The notes under the pieces are model-generated. The model worked only from the letters and a program-made list of their open reading frames with translations, did no database searches and was not told where the DNA came from. From NCBI GenBank assembly GCA_014324045.1, contig JACOMY010000013.1, forward strand, positions 1 to 57,585: a stretch of 57,585 nt of DNA, in the 5' to 3' direction. The translations under genes and the position numbers were made by a program. Of the stretch, positions 26,137 through 35,000 are shown piece by piece. Origin of the DNA: Rhodospirillales bacterium. Lineage in GTDB: Bacteria > Pseudomonadota > Alphaproteobacteria > Kiloniellales > JACOMY01. The first letter of the stretch is position 1; every line of letters begins with the position of its first letter.

Positions 26137-27500
26137 GCCGGCACCTTGCGGCGGTTATTCGAAGTGCCCGGGCCGGTGCGGAGAGCAGGCCCGGCCGAGA
26201 GGATCGTATCGCCGTCGGTATCCCAGGCGACATGGCATTCGGCCCAGGCGTCGGCTTTCACGCTGTGCGTTTCGCAACCGCGCGGGAGAACCACCTGCAA
26301 GGGAATTTCCACCCGCCGTGGCACGTCGCGGCCCATCAAAACATTGAGCGCAGTTTCCAGTGCCCGTGCGCCCATTGAAGCCGGATAATCGAGTGCAACC
26401 ATCGGCACCCGGTGATGCAGGCACAGCTTGTACATGGCGTTGAGCTCGCCGCCGGTGTGCGCCGGGACCTTGAGACCTCTGTCCACAAAGTGCCGGACCG
26501 AGCCGGCGCCTTGGAGGCCGGAATCGCACCACACGCCGTCCGGCGGTGCAGATGCCTCTGACAAGAGATGAGCGATCACCGCCGCCCCACTCTCCGGTGT
26601 CCAGCGCGTATAGCGCACATTCTCAATGCGAATGCCCGGAAACTCGGAAAAGACGGCGAGGGCGGCCTGCTGGCGCCGAATCGCCGGGCTCGTCCCCTCA
26701 ATGCCCGATAAGAGCCAAACGCGACCCTGCCCCTTGAGGTGCTCAGCGAGCCACACCGCACTGGTGCGCCCAATTCGACGGTCGGACGCTGTCACGAAGG
26801 AGACCAGCGAGGCACGATCGTTTGGCCGCCGGTCGACGGCGACGACCGGCAGCCCGTCCTTTGCCAGGGCATTCAGAAGATCGCTGAGCCTACGGTGCGT
26901 GGCCGATGAGGTGGAGACCATCAGAAGATCGATCCCGCGTTTAACCATGGCGTCGATCTGCCGGCATTGGCGCTCCGGATCGTCCTGCGCATCGCGAATA
27001 TCGAGCGATGCGATTTCGCCGCGCCGTAGATGCCTTGCGTACTTGATGCTCCGAACCATGGCCTTGCGCCAAGCGTTGGACTGCGAGGCGTTGGAGAAGC
27101 CGATACGCCATGGGGGCGGGATTCGAAAGCCGGCGGTGTCCGCCATATCGATCAAAGCCGGATCCCATTCGAGATCCGGTCCCTTGGGTTCGGCCCTCGT
27201 ACCGCCAGCGGGCGTGCCGGGGGTGACGGCAACTGCCACGGCTGAGCCCTGCCGGTCCTGCTGCGCTTCAATGGGGCCGAAGGCGAGCGCTCGCGCGCTG
27301 GGTCCAAGCCGCACATGACCATGGTCGATCCGTTCCAGCCAACCGTCTTTCACCATCGCGCGCAGCAGCGCAAAGCCTGTGGAACGCGCAATACCGAGGT
27401 CGCCCAGAACACGCTGTGTGGCGCGCGGCCTATTGGCCGCGTCAAATCCTTTCAGGATTGCAGCAATTCGCTGAATATTGGTTCGCGGGTACGTTGCCAC
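26133..27500 (-). CDS. fusion regulator: IclR-type HTH plus sugar-binding-protein domain
   Basis: 455 residues. Residues 1-75 form an IclR-type winged helix (NIQRIAAILKGFD ... VLGDLGIARSTGFALLRAMV). From about residue 128 the protein is a type-I periplasmic-binding (Peripla_BP_4) domain closely related to the importer's own secreted binding protein at 31050-32183. Shared stretches include IGFSNAS, WCDSGLQGAGS versus WADSGLQGSGS, and HTGGELNAMYKLCL versus HTGGDFNAMYKLSV. No signal peptide is present. This looks like a cytoplasmic sensor derived from the transporter's SBP. It is encoded 26 bases upstream (on the minus strand, downstream) of the permease genes. The domain order differs from LacI, which has a LacI-type HTH. 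Confidence 0.8.
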   Translation of the reverse strand: MATYPRTNIQRIAAILKGFDAANRPRATQRVLGDLGIARSTGFALLRAMVKDGWLERIDHGHVRLGPSARALAFGPIEAQQDRQGSAVAVAVTPGTPAGGTRAEPKGPDLEWDPALIDMADTAGFRIPPPWRIGFSNASQSNAWRKAMVRSIKYARHLRRGEIASLDIRDAQDDPERQCRQIDAMVKRGIDLLMVSTSSATHRRLSDLLNALAKDGLPVVAVDRRPNDRASLVSFVTASDRRIGRTSAVWLAEHLKGQGRVWLLSGIEGTSPAIRRQQAALAVFSEFPGIRIENVRYTRWTPESGAAVIAHLLSEASAPPDGVWCDSGLQGAGSVRHFVDRGLKVPAHTGGELNAMYKLCLHHRVPMVALDYPASMGARALETALNVLMGRDVPRRVEIPLQVVLPRGCETHSVKADAWAECHVAWDTDGDTILSAGPALRTGPGTSNNRRKVPA

Positions 27501-27526
27501 CGCCGGTTGCCGTTCCTTATCCCGGC

Positions 27527-28501
27527 TCAGACCCTACGCCGCTTCATGTAAACGGTGGCCGCCAGGATGATCAAAGTCCCCTTGATGACGAATTGCCATT
27601 CGATGGGAAGGCCAAGAATCACAACTATGTTGAACAGGGATACCAAGATAAGCGCCGCCAGCAGCACCCCGGGCACCGAGCCCTTTCCACCCGAAAGGGC
27701 GGCACCGCCGATCACCGCCGCGGCAATGCTGTCAAGCTCGTAGCCACGCCCCGTCCAATTATCGACAATACCCACATATCCCACCAGGAAGAGCCCGCCG
27801 AGCGCGGCCGTCAATCCTGAAATCACATAGGCCGATAGCACAATGAGCCGCACCGGTGCCCCGGTCATACGGGCTGCATCCGGGTTGGTTCCAACCAGCT
27901 TCAGCCGCCGCCCGTAGACGGTCCGCTCCAAGACCCAATGGAGCGCGAAGGCCACGACGGCAAGCGCGATCGGCGCGACGGGAATGCCGAAGATGTCACC
28001 CGTTGCAAGCCAGCGGAAAGCCTCCGGCAGCGTGCCTCCGGGGGCCCCCTTGGTATAGGCAAAGCGGATCCCCTGCAGCACGATCATGGTGGCGAGCGTT
28101 GCCAAGAACGGCGTCACCCGCCGGTATGCAACGAGCCCGCCGTTGACTGTGCCGATGAGTGCGCCTAGCATCAGACCGAGCACGAAGATCACGGCTGTGT
28201 TGTCAATGAGCCCGGTGGACAGAACGGCAACAGTCGCCATGATCGATGCCACCGATAAGTCGAGTCCGCGTACGATAATGACGACCATCTGCCCCAGCAC
28301 CACAAAGCCAAGCGGTGCGGTCTGAACCAGAATATCGGACAGGTTGGCAGGCGTGAGGAAGCGCGGCGAGAGGGCGGTGGTGATCGCCCAGATCGCCGCC
28401 AGGAAGCCCGCGAGCAGGATGCGCTCGCGATTCTGCATTGCGCGGACGGTGCTGCGGTTGCGCGGCGTCTTTTGCGGGGCAGCAGCGGTTGAGACGGTCA
28501 T
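27527..28501 (-). CDS. ABC sugar-type permease (RbsC-like)
   Basis: 324 residues with 8-10 membrane segments. It belongs to the BPD_transp_2 (RbsC/XylH) family, with DLSVASIMATVAVL, the EAA-like GTNPDAARMTGAPVRLI segment and GGAALSGGKGSVPGVLLAALIL. It pairs with the permease encoded just upstream. ATG at 28499-28501 overlaps that gene's stop (ATGA). A longer frame to 28564 has no family support. Residues 1-30 are a soluble, basic N-terminus. Confidence 0.9.
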   Translation of the reverse strand: MTVSTAAAPQKTPRNRSTVRAMQNRERILLAGFLAAIWAITTALSPRFLTPANLSDILVQTAPLGFVVLGQMVVIIVRGLDLSVASIMATVAVLSTGLIDNTAVIFVLGLMLGALIGTVNGGLVAYRRVTPFLATLATMIVLQGIRFAYTKGAPGGTLPEAFRWLATGDIFGIPVAPIALAVVAFALHWVLERTVYGRRLKLVGTNPDAARMTGAPVRLIVLSAYVISGLTAALGGLFLVGYVGIVDNWTGRGYELDSIAAAVIGGAALSGGKGSVPGVLLAALILVSLFNIVVILGLPIEWQFVIKGTLIILAATVYMKRRRV

Positions 28502-29442
28502 GACCGGCCCTTTCCGACAAGCAGGGACACGGCGGCAATTATGATCAGTCCTTCCGCGATCCACTGGTAAAAGCTTGAAACGTTGAGGAAGTTGAGAACG
28601 TTGGCCAACAGCGCCAGCAAAATCACCGCAAGTGCGGTGCCGAGTACGCCACCTTTGCCACCGGCCAGCAACGTACCGCCCACAATCACCGGAGTGATGG
28701 ATTTGAGGTCGAAGCCCACACCTGCACGAGGATCACCCACCCCGAATCGCCCAGCCATATAGGCCGCAGCCAGCGAGCACAGGAGCCCCGACAACGCATA
28801 GACCGCCACCTTCGTCCTGCGCACCGGAAGCCCTGAGACCGCTGCCGCCTGCTCGTTGTCGCCAACCGCATAGATGCGCGTGCCAAGGCGCGTGCGCCAC
28901 AACATGAAACCGGCCAGGAGGTAGAGCCCGATGACGATCATCATGCAGAACGGCATCACGCCGAGACGGCCGTAAGTGAAGTCTTCGAATAGGAGCGGAA
29001 CTGAACCCGATGGCCGGCGCGTGATGAGAAGCGCTGCTCCGGCAAGGATCGTGGAGGTGCCAAGCGTCGTAATCAGCGGGTGGACGCCCACATAGGCTAC
29101 TACCATGCCGTTCACCAGACCGATCAGCGCCCCGAGGACGAGAACCGCTAACAGCGCCAGCGCCAATGTCCCGGCGCTGTCTCCGGCAATGGCTGCAAAG
29201 ACGACCGACAGAAGACTGAGCGCGCCAGCATAGGACAAGTCGATGCCCCCGGACAAAATCACAATCGTCTGCGCGAGGGAGACGATGGCAAGGGCCACTA
29301 TCTGGTCTTGAACATTGGCGAAGTTGAGAGGGGTCGCGAAGCGATCCGACGTGTTGATGCCGATGAGCAGTACTACGGCAATGAGCGCGAGAACCACGAG
29401 GTGAACGGGCTGGGCTCGCGTGGCGCGAATAACATCATGCAT
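28498..29442 (-). CDS. ABC sugar-type permease (RbsC-like)
   Basis: 314 residues with about nine membrane segments. RbsC-family features are SLAQTIVILSGGIDLSYAGALSL near residue 55, VYAVGDNEQAAAVSGLPVRR-type loop near residue 195 and VIVGGTLLAGGKGGVLGTALAVILL near residue 250. Together with the following permease it should form a heterodimeric channel. The start overlaps the end of the ATPase gene by 8 bases, so coupling is likely. Confidence 0.9.
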   Translation of the reverse strand: MHDVIRATRAQPVHLVVLALIAVVLLIGINTSDRFATPLNFANVQDQIVALAIVSLAQTIVILSGGIDLSYAGALSLLSVVFAAIAGDSAGTLALALLAVLVLGALIGLVNGMVVAYVGVHPLITTLGTSTILAGAALLITRRPSGSVPLLFEDFTYGRLGVMPFCMMIVIGLYLLAGFMLWRTRLGTRIYAVGDNEQAAAVSGLPVRRTKVAVYALSGLLCSLAAAYMAGRFGVGDPRAGVGFDLKSITPVIVGGTLLAGGKGGVLGTALAVILLALLANVLNFLNVSSFYQWIAEGLIIIAAVSLLVGKGRS

Positions 29443-30961
29443 GGTGAGTGCCCCCGCGATGTGTTGCGGTTTCGGCGGCCGCGACGGTCATAATCCGTTC
29501 TTCGGTGATGGTCTCGCCGGTCAGTTCCGTTGCAATTTCACCGTCGCGCATCACATAAACGCGGTCGCACAGGCCGACGACCTCGATCAGTTCCGACGAA
29601 ATTACAAGAAGCGCCATGCCCTCGGCGGCGAGGTGGCGGAGGGTGCGGTAGATTTCCGCTTTGGCGCCCATATCGACGCCGCGCGTCGGCTCGTCGAGGA
29701 TGAGAAGTTTTGGACGGTTCTCTAGAAGCCGGGCAATCAGCACTTTCTGCTGGTTGCCGCCGGAGAGCGCCGAGATCGGCAGGCCCACGTGGTCGACCGC
29801 GACGCCCATGCGCTCCTTCAGGAGCACCGCACGGCGTTCTTCGTGCCCCGGCGGGACCGCAGCCGGGTGTGCGCCATGGCCGGGGGTTGTGGCGGTAAAA
29901 TTGCGCGCGACCGAGGTTTCCATGAAAAGACCGTCGTCCTTGCGGCTCTCCGTCAGCATCAACATTCCGGCGTCGATGCAACCTGAGGGCGAGCGCCATG
30001 GCATCGGCTCTCCAAACAGTGTCACCGTCCCGCTGGAAGGGTCGGCACCGTAAATCGCGCGGGCAAGCTCCGTACGGCCCGACCCCACAAGCCCGGCAAG
30101 CCCCACGATTTCGCCCTCGCGGACCGACAGGCTTGCCGACGGTACGCCGGGCGCCACGACGAGGTCCTCGACCTTGAGCACCACAGTACCGGCTGCTCCA
30201 ACTGCAGCCTTCGGCGGAAAGAGTTCGCCCATCTCGCGACCGACCATTGCCGAGACGACACTATCGTGGGTGTAGCCGCCAATGGGACCAGACGTTGTGA
30301 CAACGCCGTCCTTGATGACGGTGATATCGGTGCAAATCTCAAAGATCTCGTCTAGCCGGTGCGACACGTAGATGAGGCCAATCCCTTGTTCGCGCAGGCC
30401 CGCGATAATTCGGAAAAGATGCGTCGTCTCGTTTTGGCTGAGGACGGCCGTCGGCTCGTCCAGAATCAAAACCTTCTCATCCTCGGATCGCAATGCCTTT
30501 GCGATCTCCACCATCTGCTTGTCGGCAACGCTCAAGGTTTCGACAAGCGCGTCCGGCGATAGCGTGATCCCAAGGTTGTCGAGCCTGACCCTCGCATTGC
30601 ACGTCAACCTGCGCCGATCGATAAGACCGAAACGGGTGAGTGGCTCGTCGCCGAGAAAGATGTTCTCGGCCACCGTTAGCGCGCCGAGCACAGAGAATTC
30701 CTGATGAACGACGGCAATACCGGCTGCAAGGCTCTGGCGCGGATCGCTCCAAACGACCTTCTCGCCCATGAATTCCACATGCCCTGCGCTTGGCGCATAA
30801 AGTCCGGTGAGGAGTTTGATGAGCGTGGATTTGCCAGCGCCGTTTTCGCCGCAAAGGGCAACGGCCCGGCCCGAAAAGATCTCGAACTCAATCCCCTGCA
30901 ACACCTCGTTGGGGCCGAAATTTTTTGATAGACTGCGCGCGGCCAGAACGGGCTGGACCAT
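29435..30961 (-). CDS. ABC sugar-type importer ATPase (two nucleotide-binding domains, RbsA/MglA-like)
   Basis: 508 residues, the length of RbsA-type double ATPases. The first domain has Walker A GENGAGKST and LSVADKQMVEIAKAL with Walker B VLILDEPTAVLS. The second domain has the typical degenerate P-loop GLVGSGRTEL, the signature LSGGNQQKVLIARLL and LLILDEPTRGVDMG. ATG 30959-30961 is supported by the family N-terminus. The frame runs open to 31102. It powers import by the two downstream permeases, with the SBP encoded upstream. Confidence 0.93.
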   Translation of the reverse strand: MVQPVLAARSLSKNFGPNEVLQGIEFEIFSGRAVALCGENGAGKSTLIKLLTGLYAPSAGHVEFMGEKVVWSDPRQSLAAGIAVVHQEFSVLGALTVAENIFLGDEPLTRFGLIDRRRLTCNARVRLDNLGITLSPDALVETLSVADKQMVEIAKALRSEDEKVLILDEPTAVLSQNETTHLFRIIAGLREQGIGLIYVSHRLDEIFEICTDITVIKDGVVTTSGPIGGYTHDSVVSAMVGREMGELFPPKAAVGAAGTVVLKVEDLVVAPGVPSASLSVREGEIVGLAGLVGSGRTELARAIYGADPSSGTVTLFGEPMPWRSPSGCIDAGMLMLTESRKDDGLFMETSVARNFTATTPGHGAHPAAVPPGHEERRAVLLKERMGVAVDHVGLPISALSGGNQQKVLIARLLENRPKLLILDEPTRGVDMGAKAEIYRTLRHLAAEGMALLVISSELIEVVGLCDRVYVMRDGEIATELTGETITEERIMTVAAAETATHRGGTHHA

Positions 30962-30997
30962 GGCTCGTTTCCTAGGCAACGGCGAATGTGAGAAGGG

Positions 30998-31037
30998 GCG
31001 GTGCGGCCAAGGTAATGCGGCCCCCGGGCTGCACCGC
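30998..31037 (-). promoter_or_regulatory. intercistronic hairpin between SBP and ATPase genes
   Basis: GCGGTGCGGCC (30998-31008) pairs with GGGCTGCACCGC (31026-31037) with one bulge, in the 88-base gap after the binding-protein gene. Such stem-loops commonly keep SBP mRNA more abundant than the downstream ATPase and permease message. No T-run follows, so it is more likely a stabiliser or attenuator than a full terminator. Confidence 0.4.
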
Positions 31038-31049
31038 GCTAGACCGCCG

Positions 31050-32183
31050 TTACTTCGGATATGTGGCGCTAAAGGTCGCCGGATCGTAATCGGCCCCAAC
31101 ACCGGACGACATGATGACAGAGCCGGGTTTATCCATCAGCGCATAGTCGGCCGCGAAAACATCGGCCCTCACGGAGGGTGTTTCGTGGCCCTCGGACACC
31201 ACTACCTGCTGGTTCACCTCGATGCGCCGCGGAATACCTTTGCCGTCAAGCACGTCGAAAAGAACTTCAAAGGCGCGTGCCCCCATGGCCGGCGGATAGT
31301 CGATTCCCACCATCGGCACGTCATTTTGCACCGAAAGCTTATACATGGCATTAAAGTCGCCGCCGGTGTGCGGCGGGATCGAGCCGGGCTTATAACCGGC
31401 GGCCAGGAAGGCTTCTATGGAGCCAGAGCCCTGCAGCCCGCTGTCGGCCCAGACGCCAGCGATCTCGTCACCGTACTTCTGGATCAGCGCAGACATAATC
31501 GTCTTGCCGTTGGCAGGCGACCAACTCGTATACTGGGTCTCAAGCACTTCCAGTTCGGGGAACTGATCGAATACTTCCATGGCGGCGTTGATGCGGTTTT
31601 CCGCAGGCGAGGCGCCGGCGAGCCCGCCGAGCATCACGACCTTGCCTTGCCCATTGAGCTTCTCGGTGAGCCACTGGGCCGAGATGCGGCCAAGCGCTTG
31701 GTCCGAGGCAGTCACAAAGGTGATAAAGTTCTCTTCGGTCGGCACTGAGCGGTCCACGAGCACAACCGGGACACCGCGGCGCTTGGCACGACGGACCACA
31801 GGGTCCAGCGCCTCGGCCGTTGCCGGAGAGATAAGAAGAATGTCAACGCCTTGTGCAATCAGATCCTGCACGTCGGCCGCCTGCTTGGACGGGTCGTCGT
31901 TGGCGTCGGTGATGATGAAGCGCTCCAACTTGTCCGCATGGCGCTCGGCCGCTGCCTCAATCCCGTGAAGCATGGCAACCCGCCATGGATTGGAAACCGA
32001 TGCGTTGGAAAAGCCGATCACATAGGGGCCGGCCTTCTTGTATGCGGAGGCGTCAAAGATCCCCGTCGATCCCGGGTTCCACAAGAACGTGCGCGGCACG
32101 CCCCGATAACCGTCGTCGGCAAATGCCGCGGACGTCGTAAGCCCCATGGCGGCAGTCAGCACTGCCATCGCAAACATACGCAT
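31050..32183 (-). CDS. periplasmic sugar-type substrate-binding protein
   Basis: 377 residues. The signal peptide MRMFAMAVLTAAMGLTTSAAFA (cleavage near residue 22) is followed by a Peripla_BP_4 domain: YVIGFSNASVSNPWR, DANDDPSKQAADVQDLIAQGVDILLISP and VPVVLVDRSVP, with the hinge and C-lobe HTGGDFNAMYKLSV. It delivers a sugar, polyol or similar small ligand to the permease pair. The ligand is not deducible. It is closely similar to the sensor part of the regulator at 26133. The next upstream gene is the amidohydrolase. Confidence 0.92.
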   Translation of the reverse strand: MRMFAMAVLTAAMGLTTSAAFADDGYRGVPRTFLWNPGSTGIFDASAYKKAGPYVIGFSNASVSNPWRVAMLHGIEAAAERHADKLERFIITDANDDPSKQAADVQDLIAQGVDILLISPATAEALDPVVRRAKRRGVPVVLVDRSVPTEENFITFVTASDQALGRISAQWLTEKLNGQGKVVMLGGLAGASPAENRINAAMEVFDQFPELEVLETQYTSWSPANGKTIMSALIQKYGDEIAGVWADSGLQGSGSIEAFLAAGYKPGSIPPHTGGDFNAMYKLSVQNDVPMVGIDYPPAMGARAFEVLFDVLDGKGIPRRIEVNQQVVVSEGHETPSVRADVFAADYALMDKPGSVIMSSGVGADYDPATFSATYPK

Positions 32184-32279
32184 TTTATGTACTCCCTTGC
32201 GTAAAGAACCCTTAACGACGCTCCATCCCGAAACGCAGTTGGTGGATCCGAATTCCGGTGTTGTGTTTAGAGGCCATCG

Positions 32280-33563
32280 TTACTCGGCGGCCTGAATCAG
32301 GCCTGTGGCCTGCACCCCTTTGCGCGGGTCCTTGAACATCGCGCCGTCTTTCATGATCATGGCGAGATTGTCCCGATGCTGGACGAGGCTCACATCTTGC
32401 GTGACATCGCCTTTCACCAGCAGAAGATCGGCAAGATAGCCTTCTTTCACCTGACCGAGATCATCGGCGCGGCCCATTAGCGATTGCCCCACCGTGGTCG
32501 CGCATTTCAGTGCTTCCACCGGCGAATAGCCGAAGTAACGCACAAAGTGTTCGATATCGCGGGCGTTCTGCCCCATCGGCGTGACGGAGAAGCCATAGTC
32601 ACCCCCCACCACAACGCGAATGCCGCGCTTTCTAATCTCGCGATAGGTCGCGCAGGTTGCTTCGAATTTGCGAAAGAGGTTGAGCGATTCGGCTACCTCC
32701 CGCGTGATGCCGACAATATCGCCTCCTTTGGTGCAATTGTGGACAAGGCCGAACGCCGGGCCGACCCATATCCGGTTCTTGGCCTCCTCCAGCATGTCGA
32801 GCGCTTCTTCGTCGGCAAAGTCGCAGTGATAGATACAGTCAACGCCCCCGCGCACGGCCATCTTGACGGAGCGGCTGGAACGGGCGTGGGCGGCCACCAA
32901 CTTGTCGAAGGTGTGCGCCACGGTCACGAACGCGTCGAGTTCGGCCGGTTCGGTGGGCGTGATTTCGGCGCGAGCATGAGTCACGAATTCATCGCCAGAA
33001 ATGTTGATTTTCATGACGTCGACACCGTCGCGCACGCATTCGCGGGCGACGCGGCGGAATTCATCCGGCCCGTCGGCAATAAGGCCGAAGCTTTCCTGAT
33101 AGATGTGACGCCTGCGCTCATCCCCGAGACCGGCGGTAGTGGTCACCTCCGGGCTGCCGGCCATCATACGCGGTCCGTCGATGAGGCCCTCGTTGATGGC
33201 ATCGCGCGCCGTCACGCCCAGCATCGGTTTGGCAGATGCGGCCTCGAAAACGGAGGTGAATCCGTGCGAGAGGAGAAGACGTAGGTTCTTTGCTGTTTCC
33301 AGCATGTGGCGTTCCGGGCTGAGACGGCCAAGCTCCGGCGGCTCTTTGATGCCGGTAAAGCTGGGATGGCAGTGCCCTTCCACCATGCCGGGCATCAGCG
33401 TCATGCCGGTTGCATCAATCACGTCACCGACAAGTTCGTCCGGTCCGTCCGTCCCTTCGATTACCTTAGCGATCCGGTTGCCTTCGACGACAACGGTGGC
33501 CGGATAGGCCGCGTCCGAGACGCCATCCCACACCATCCCGCCCGCGATGCTCGTGACAGTCAC
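32280..33563 (-). CDS. metal-dependent amidohydrolase
   Basis: 427 residues. It has the imidazolonepropionase/prolidase-like amidohydrolase layout: N-terminal beta domain, GHCHPS (the metal-binding His-x-His) near residue 63, a candidate carbamylated Lys in VDVMKINISG near residue 190, VAAHARSS near residue 226, and GGDYG near residue 325 with the catalytic Asp. The metal site looks complete. No signal peptide, so cytoplasmic. GTG start at 33561-33563 with GAGG nine bases upstream. As first gene of the importer operon it probably processes the imported compound by hydrolysing a cyclic amide or C-N bond. Confidence 0.85.
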   Translation of the reverse strand: MTVTSIAGGMVWDGVSDAAYPATVVVEGNRIAKVIEGTDGPDELVGDVIDATGMTLMPGMVEGHCHPSFTGIKEPPELGRLSPERHMLETAKNLRLLLSHGFTSVFEAASAKPMLGVTARDAINEGLIDGPRMMAGSPEVTTTAGLGDERRRHIYQESFGLIADGPDEFRRVARECVRDGVDVMKINISGDEFVTHARAEITPTEPAELDAFVTVAHTFDKLVAAHARSSRSVKMAVRGGVDCIYHCDFADEEALDMLEEAKNRIWVGPAFGLVHNCTKGGDIVGITREVAESLNLFRKFEATCATYREIRKRGIRVVVGGDYGFSVTPMGQNARDIEHFVRYFGYSPVEALKCATTVGQSLMGRADDLGQVKEGYLADLLLVKGDVTQDVSLVQHRDNLAMIMKDGAMFKDPRKGVQATGLIQAAE

Positions 33564-33603
33564 CTCTATCCTCGCATGTTTTAGTTTTTACCCTCCGGAA
33601 CAT

Positions 33604-33609
33604 ATTATA
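33604..33609 (-). promoter_or_regulatory. putative -10 box for the amidohydrolase/importer operon
   Basis: A perfect TATAAT on the minus strand lies 41 bases before the GTG of the amidohydrolase gene, inside an AT-rich island (33585-33615) that stands out from its surroundings. No convincing -35 is at the correct spacing, so an activator may be needed. Confidence 0.4.
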
Positions 33610-33854
33610 CACAATGTCTGCGGCTAAACAGAAGACAGGCTGAGATGACCGCTATTCAGGAAAGTTCCGAAATGTGGGTTAATTTTTCATCGTCGGTCTG
33701 GCGATAAGCGCCTCGCCGAGCGCGCGTCCGGCCTCGGACCGTCCGCGCTGGCCCGGGCATCGGATAGGCTAGGCCCTCCAGACGGCCGCGACAGGATTTC
33801 CGCAGCGAACCCGCGGGAAGCAGTCGTCCCGATCCGATCTGCGCAACACTGCCC

Positions 33855-35000
33855 TTAGAATAGGCTCTCTATCAGCATCTTTGTGTTCTCGGCGGTCATC
33901 TTGATCGGGTTGCCGCCGCATGACGGATCCTTCAGCGCGCCCTCGAGGATCGAATCGAGGTCCGGGTCCGTCACACCCAGATCGGTCAGGCTCCCCGGAA
34001 TGCCCAAGCGCGCGTTCAGATCGCCGACAAAGGCGTGGAACCCCTCGAAGCCGCCTTCGATGCCCAGATAGGCCGCCGCGGTTGCCAGGCGGTCTTCGAT
34101 GGCTGAGCGGTTGAAGTTCAGTACGGCTTGCATCACAACCGCGTTTGTCGTGCCGTGATGGGTGCGGTACAGGGCGCCGACCGGGTGGCTGATGGCATGG
34201 ATCGCTCCCAATCCCTTCTGGAACGCGGTCGCCCCCATCATGGCGGCCGACATCATGTGGGCGCGGGCCTCCAGATCGTCAGGCGCCGCGTGGGCCTTAG
34301 GCAAATTCTCCTTCACCAGCCGCATCCCCTCCAGTGCAATTCCCTGGCTCATGGGGTGGTAATGCGGCGAACAGAAGGCCTCCAGGCAATGGGCGAAGGC
34401 GTCCATGCCGGTTCCTGCCGTGATCGGCGCAGGCATCCCTACAGTCAGTTCCGGGTCGGCAATGACGACCGAAGGCAGTACCTTGGGGTGGAAGATAATT
34501 TTTTTTTCATGCGTGGCGGAATTGGCCAGGACCGAGGCGCGCCCGACCTCGGAGCCCGTGCCTGCGGTGGTCGGTACCGCAACGTTCGGGAAGATTGCGT
34601 CGGCATCGGCCCGGGTCCACCAGTCGCCGATATCCTCGAAATCCCAAACGGGCCGCGTCTGACCGGCCATGAAGGCGATCATCTTGCCTAGGTCCAGGCC
34701 CGAGCCGCCGCCGAAGGCCACCACCCCGTCATGGCTGCCGGACCGGAACGCTTCGACCCCGGCGGCAAGGTTCTCCTCGTTTGGGTTCGGGTCCACGCCC
34801 GAGAAGACCGCCCGGCCCAGCCCCGCGGTATCGAGATGCCTCAGCACGGTCTCGGCGATAGGCAGGCCGGCAAGCCCCCGGTCGGTAACTAGCAGCGGGC
34901 TAGCGATTCCGGCGGTGGCACAGGCATCGGCGATCTCGGCGATACGCCCGGCGCCGAAGCGGATGGCGGTGGGATAGGACCAGTTGGCGGTAAGGCTCAT
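33855..35000 (-). CDS. iron-containing alcohol dehydrogenase
   Basis: 381 residues, group III (Fe-dependent) NAD(P) alcohol dehydrogenase. The dinucleotide region GGGSGLDLGKMIAFM is near residues 97-111. Metal ligands are in GTGMDAFAHCLEAF (Asp/His region near residue 200), GAIHAISHPVGA (His near residue 270) and RTHHGTTNAV (His). ATG at 34998-35000 overlaps the stop of the preceding chimeric pseudogene (ATGA). The frame to 35201 is spurious. A diverged copy of its last 224 bases lies at 24406-24629. It probably oxidised an alcohol in the TRAP-fed pathway. Confidence 0.92.
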   Translation of the reverse strand: MSLTANWSYPTAIRFGAGRIAEIADACATAGIASPLLVTDRGLAGLPIAETVLRHLDTAGLGRAVFSGVDPNPNEENLAAGVEAFRSGSHDGVVAFGGGSGLDLGKMIAFMAGQTRPVWDFEDIGDWWTRADADAIFPNVAVPTTAGTGSEVGRASVLANSATHEKKIIFHPKVLPSVVIADPELTVGMPAPITAGTGMDAFAHCLEAFCSPHYHPMSQGIALEGMRLVKENLPKAHAAPDDLEARAHMMSAAMMGATAFQKGLGAIHAISHPVGALYRTHHGTTNAVVMQAVLNFNRSAIEDRLATAAAYLGIEGGFEGFHAFVGDLNARLGIPGSLTDLGVTDPDLDSILEGALKDPSCGGNPIKMTAENTKMLIESLF

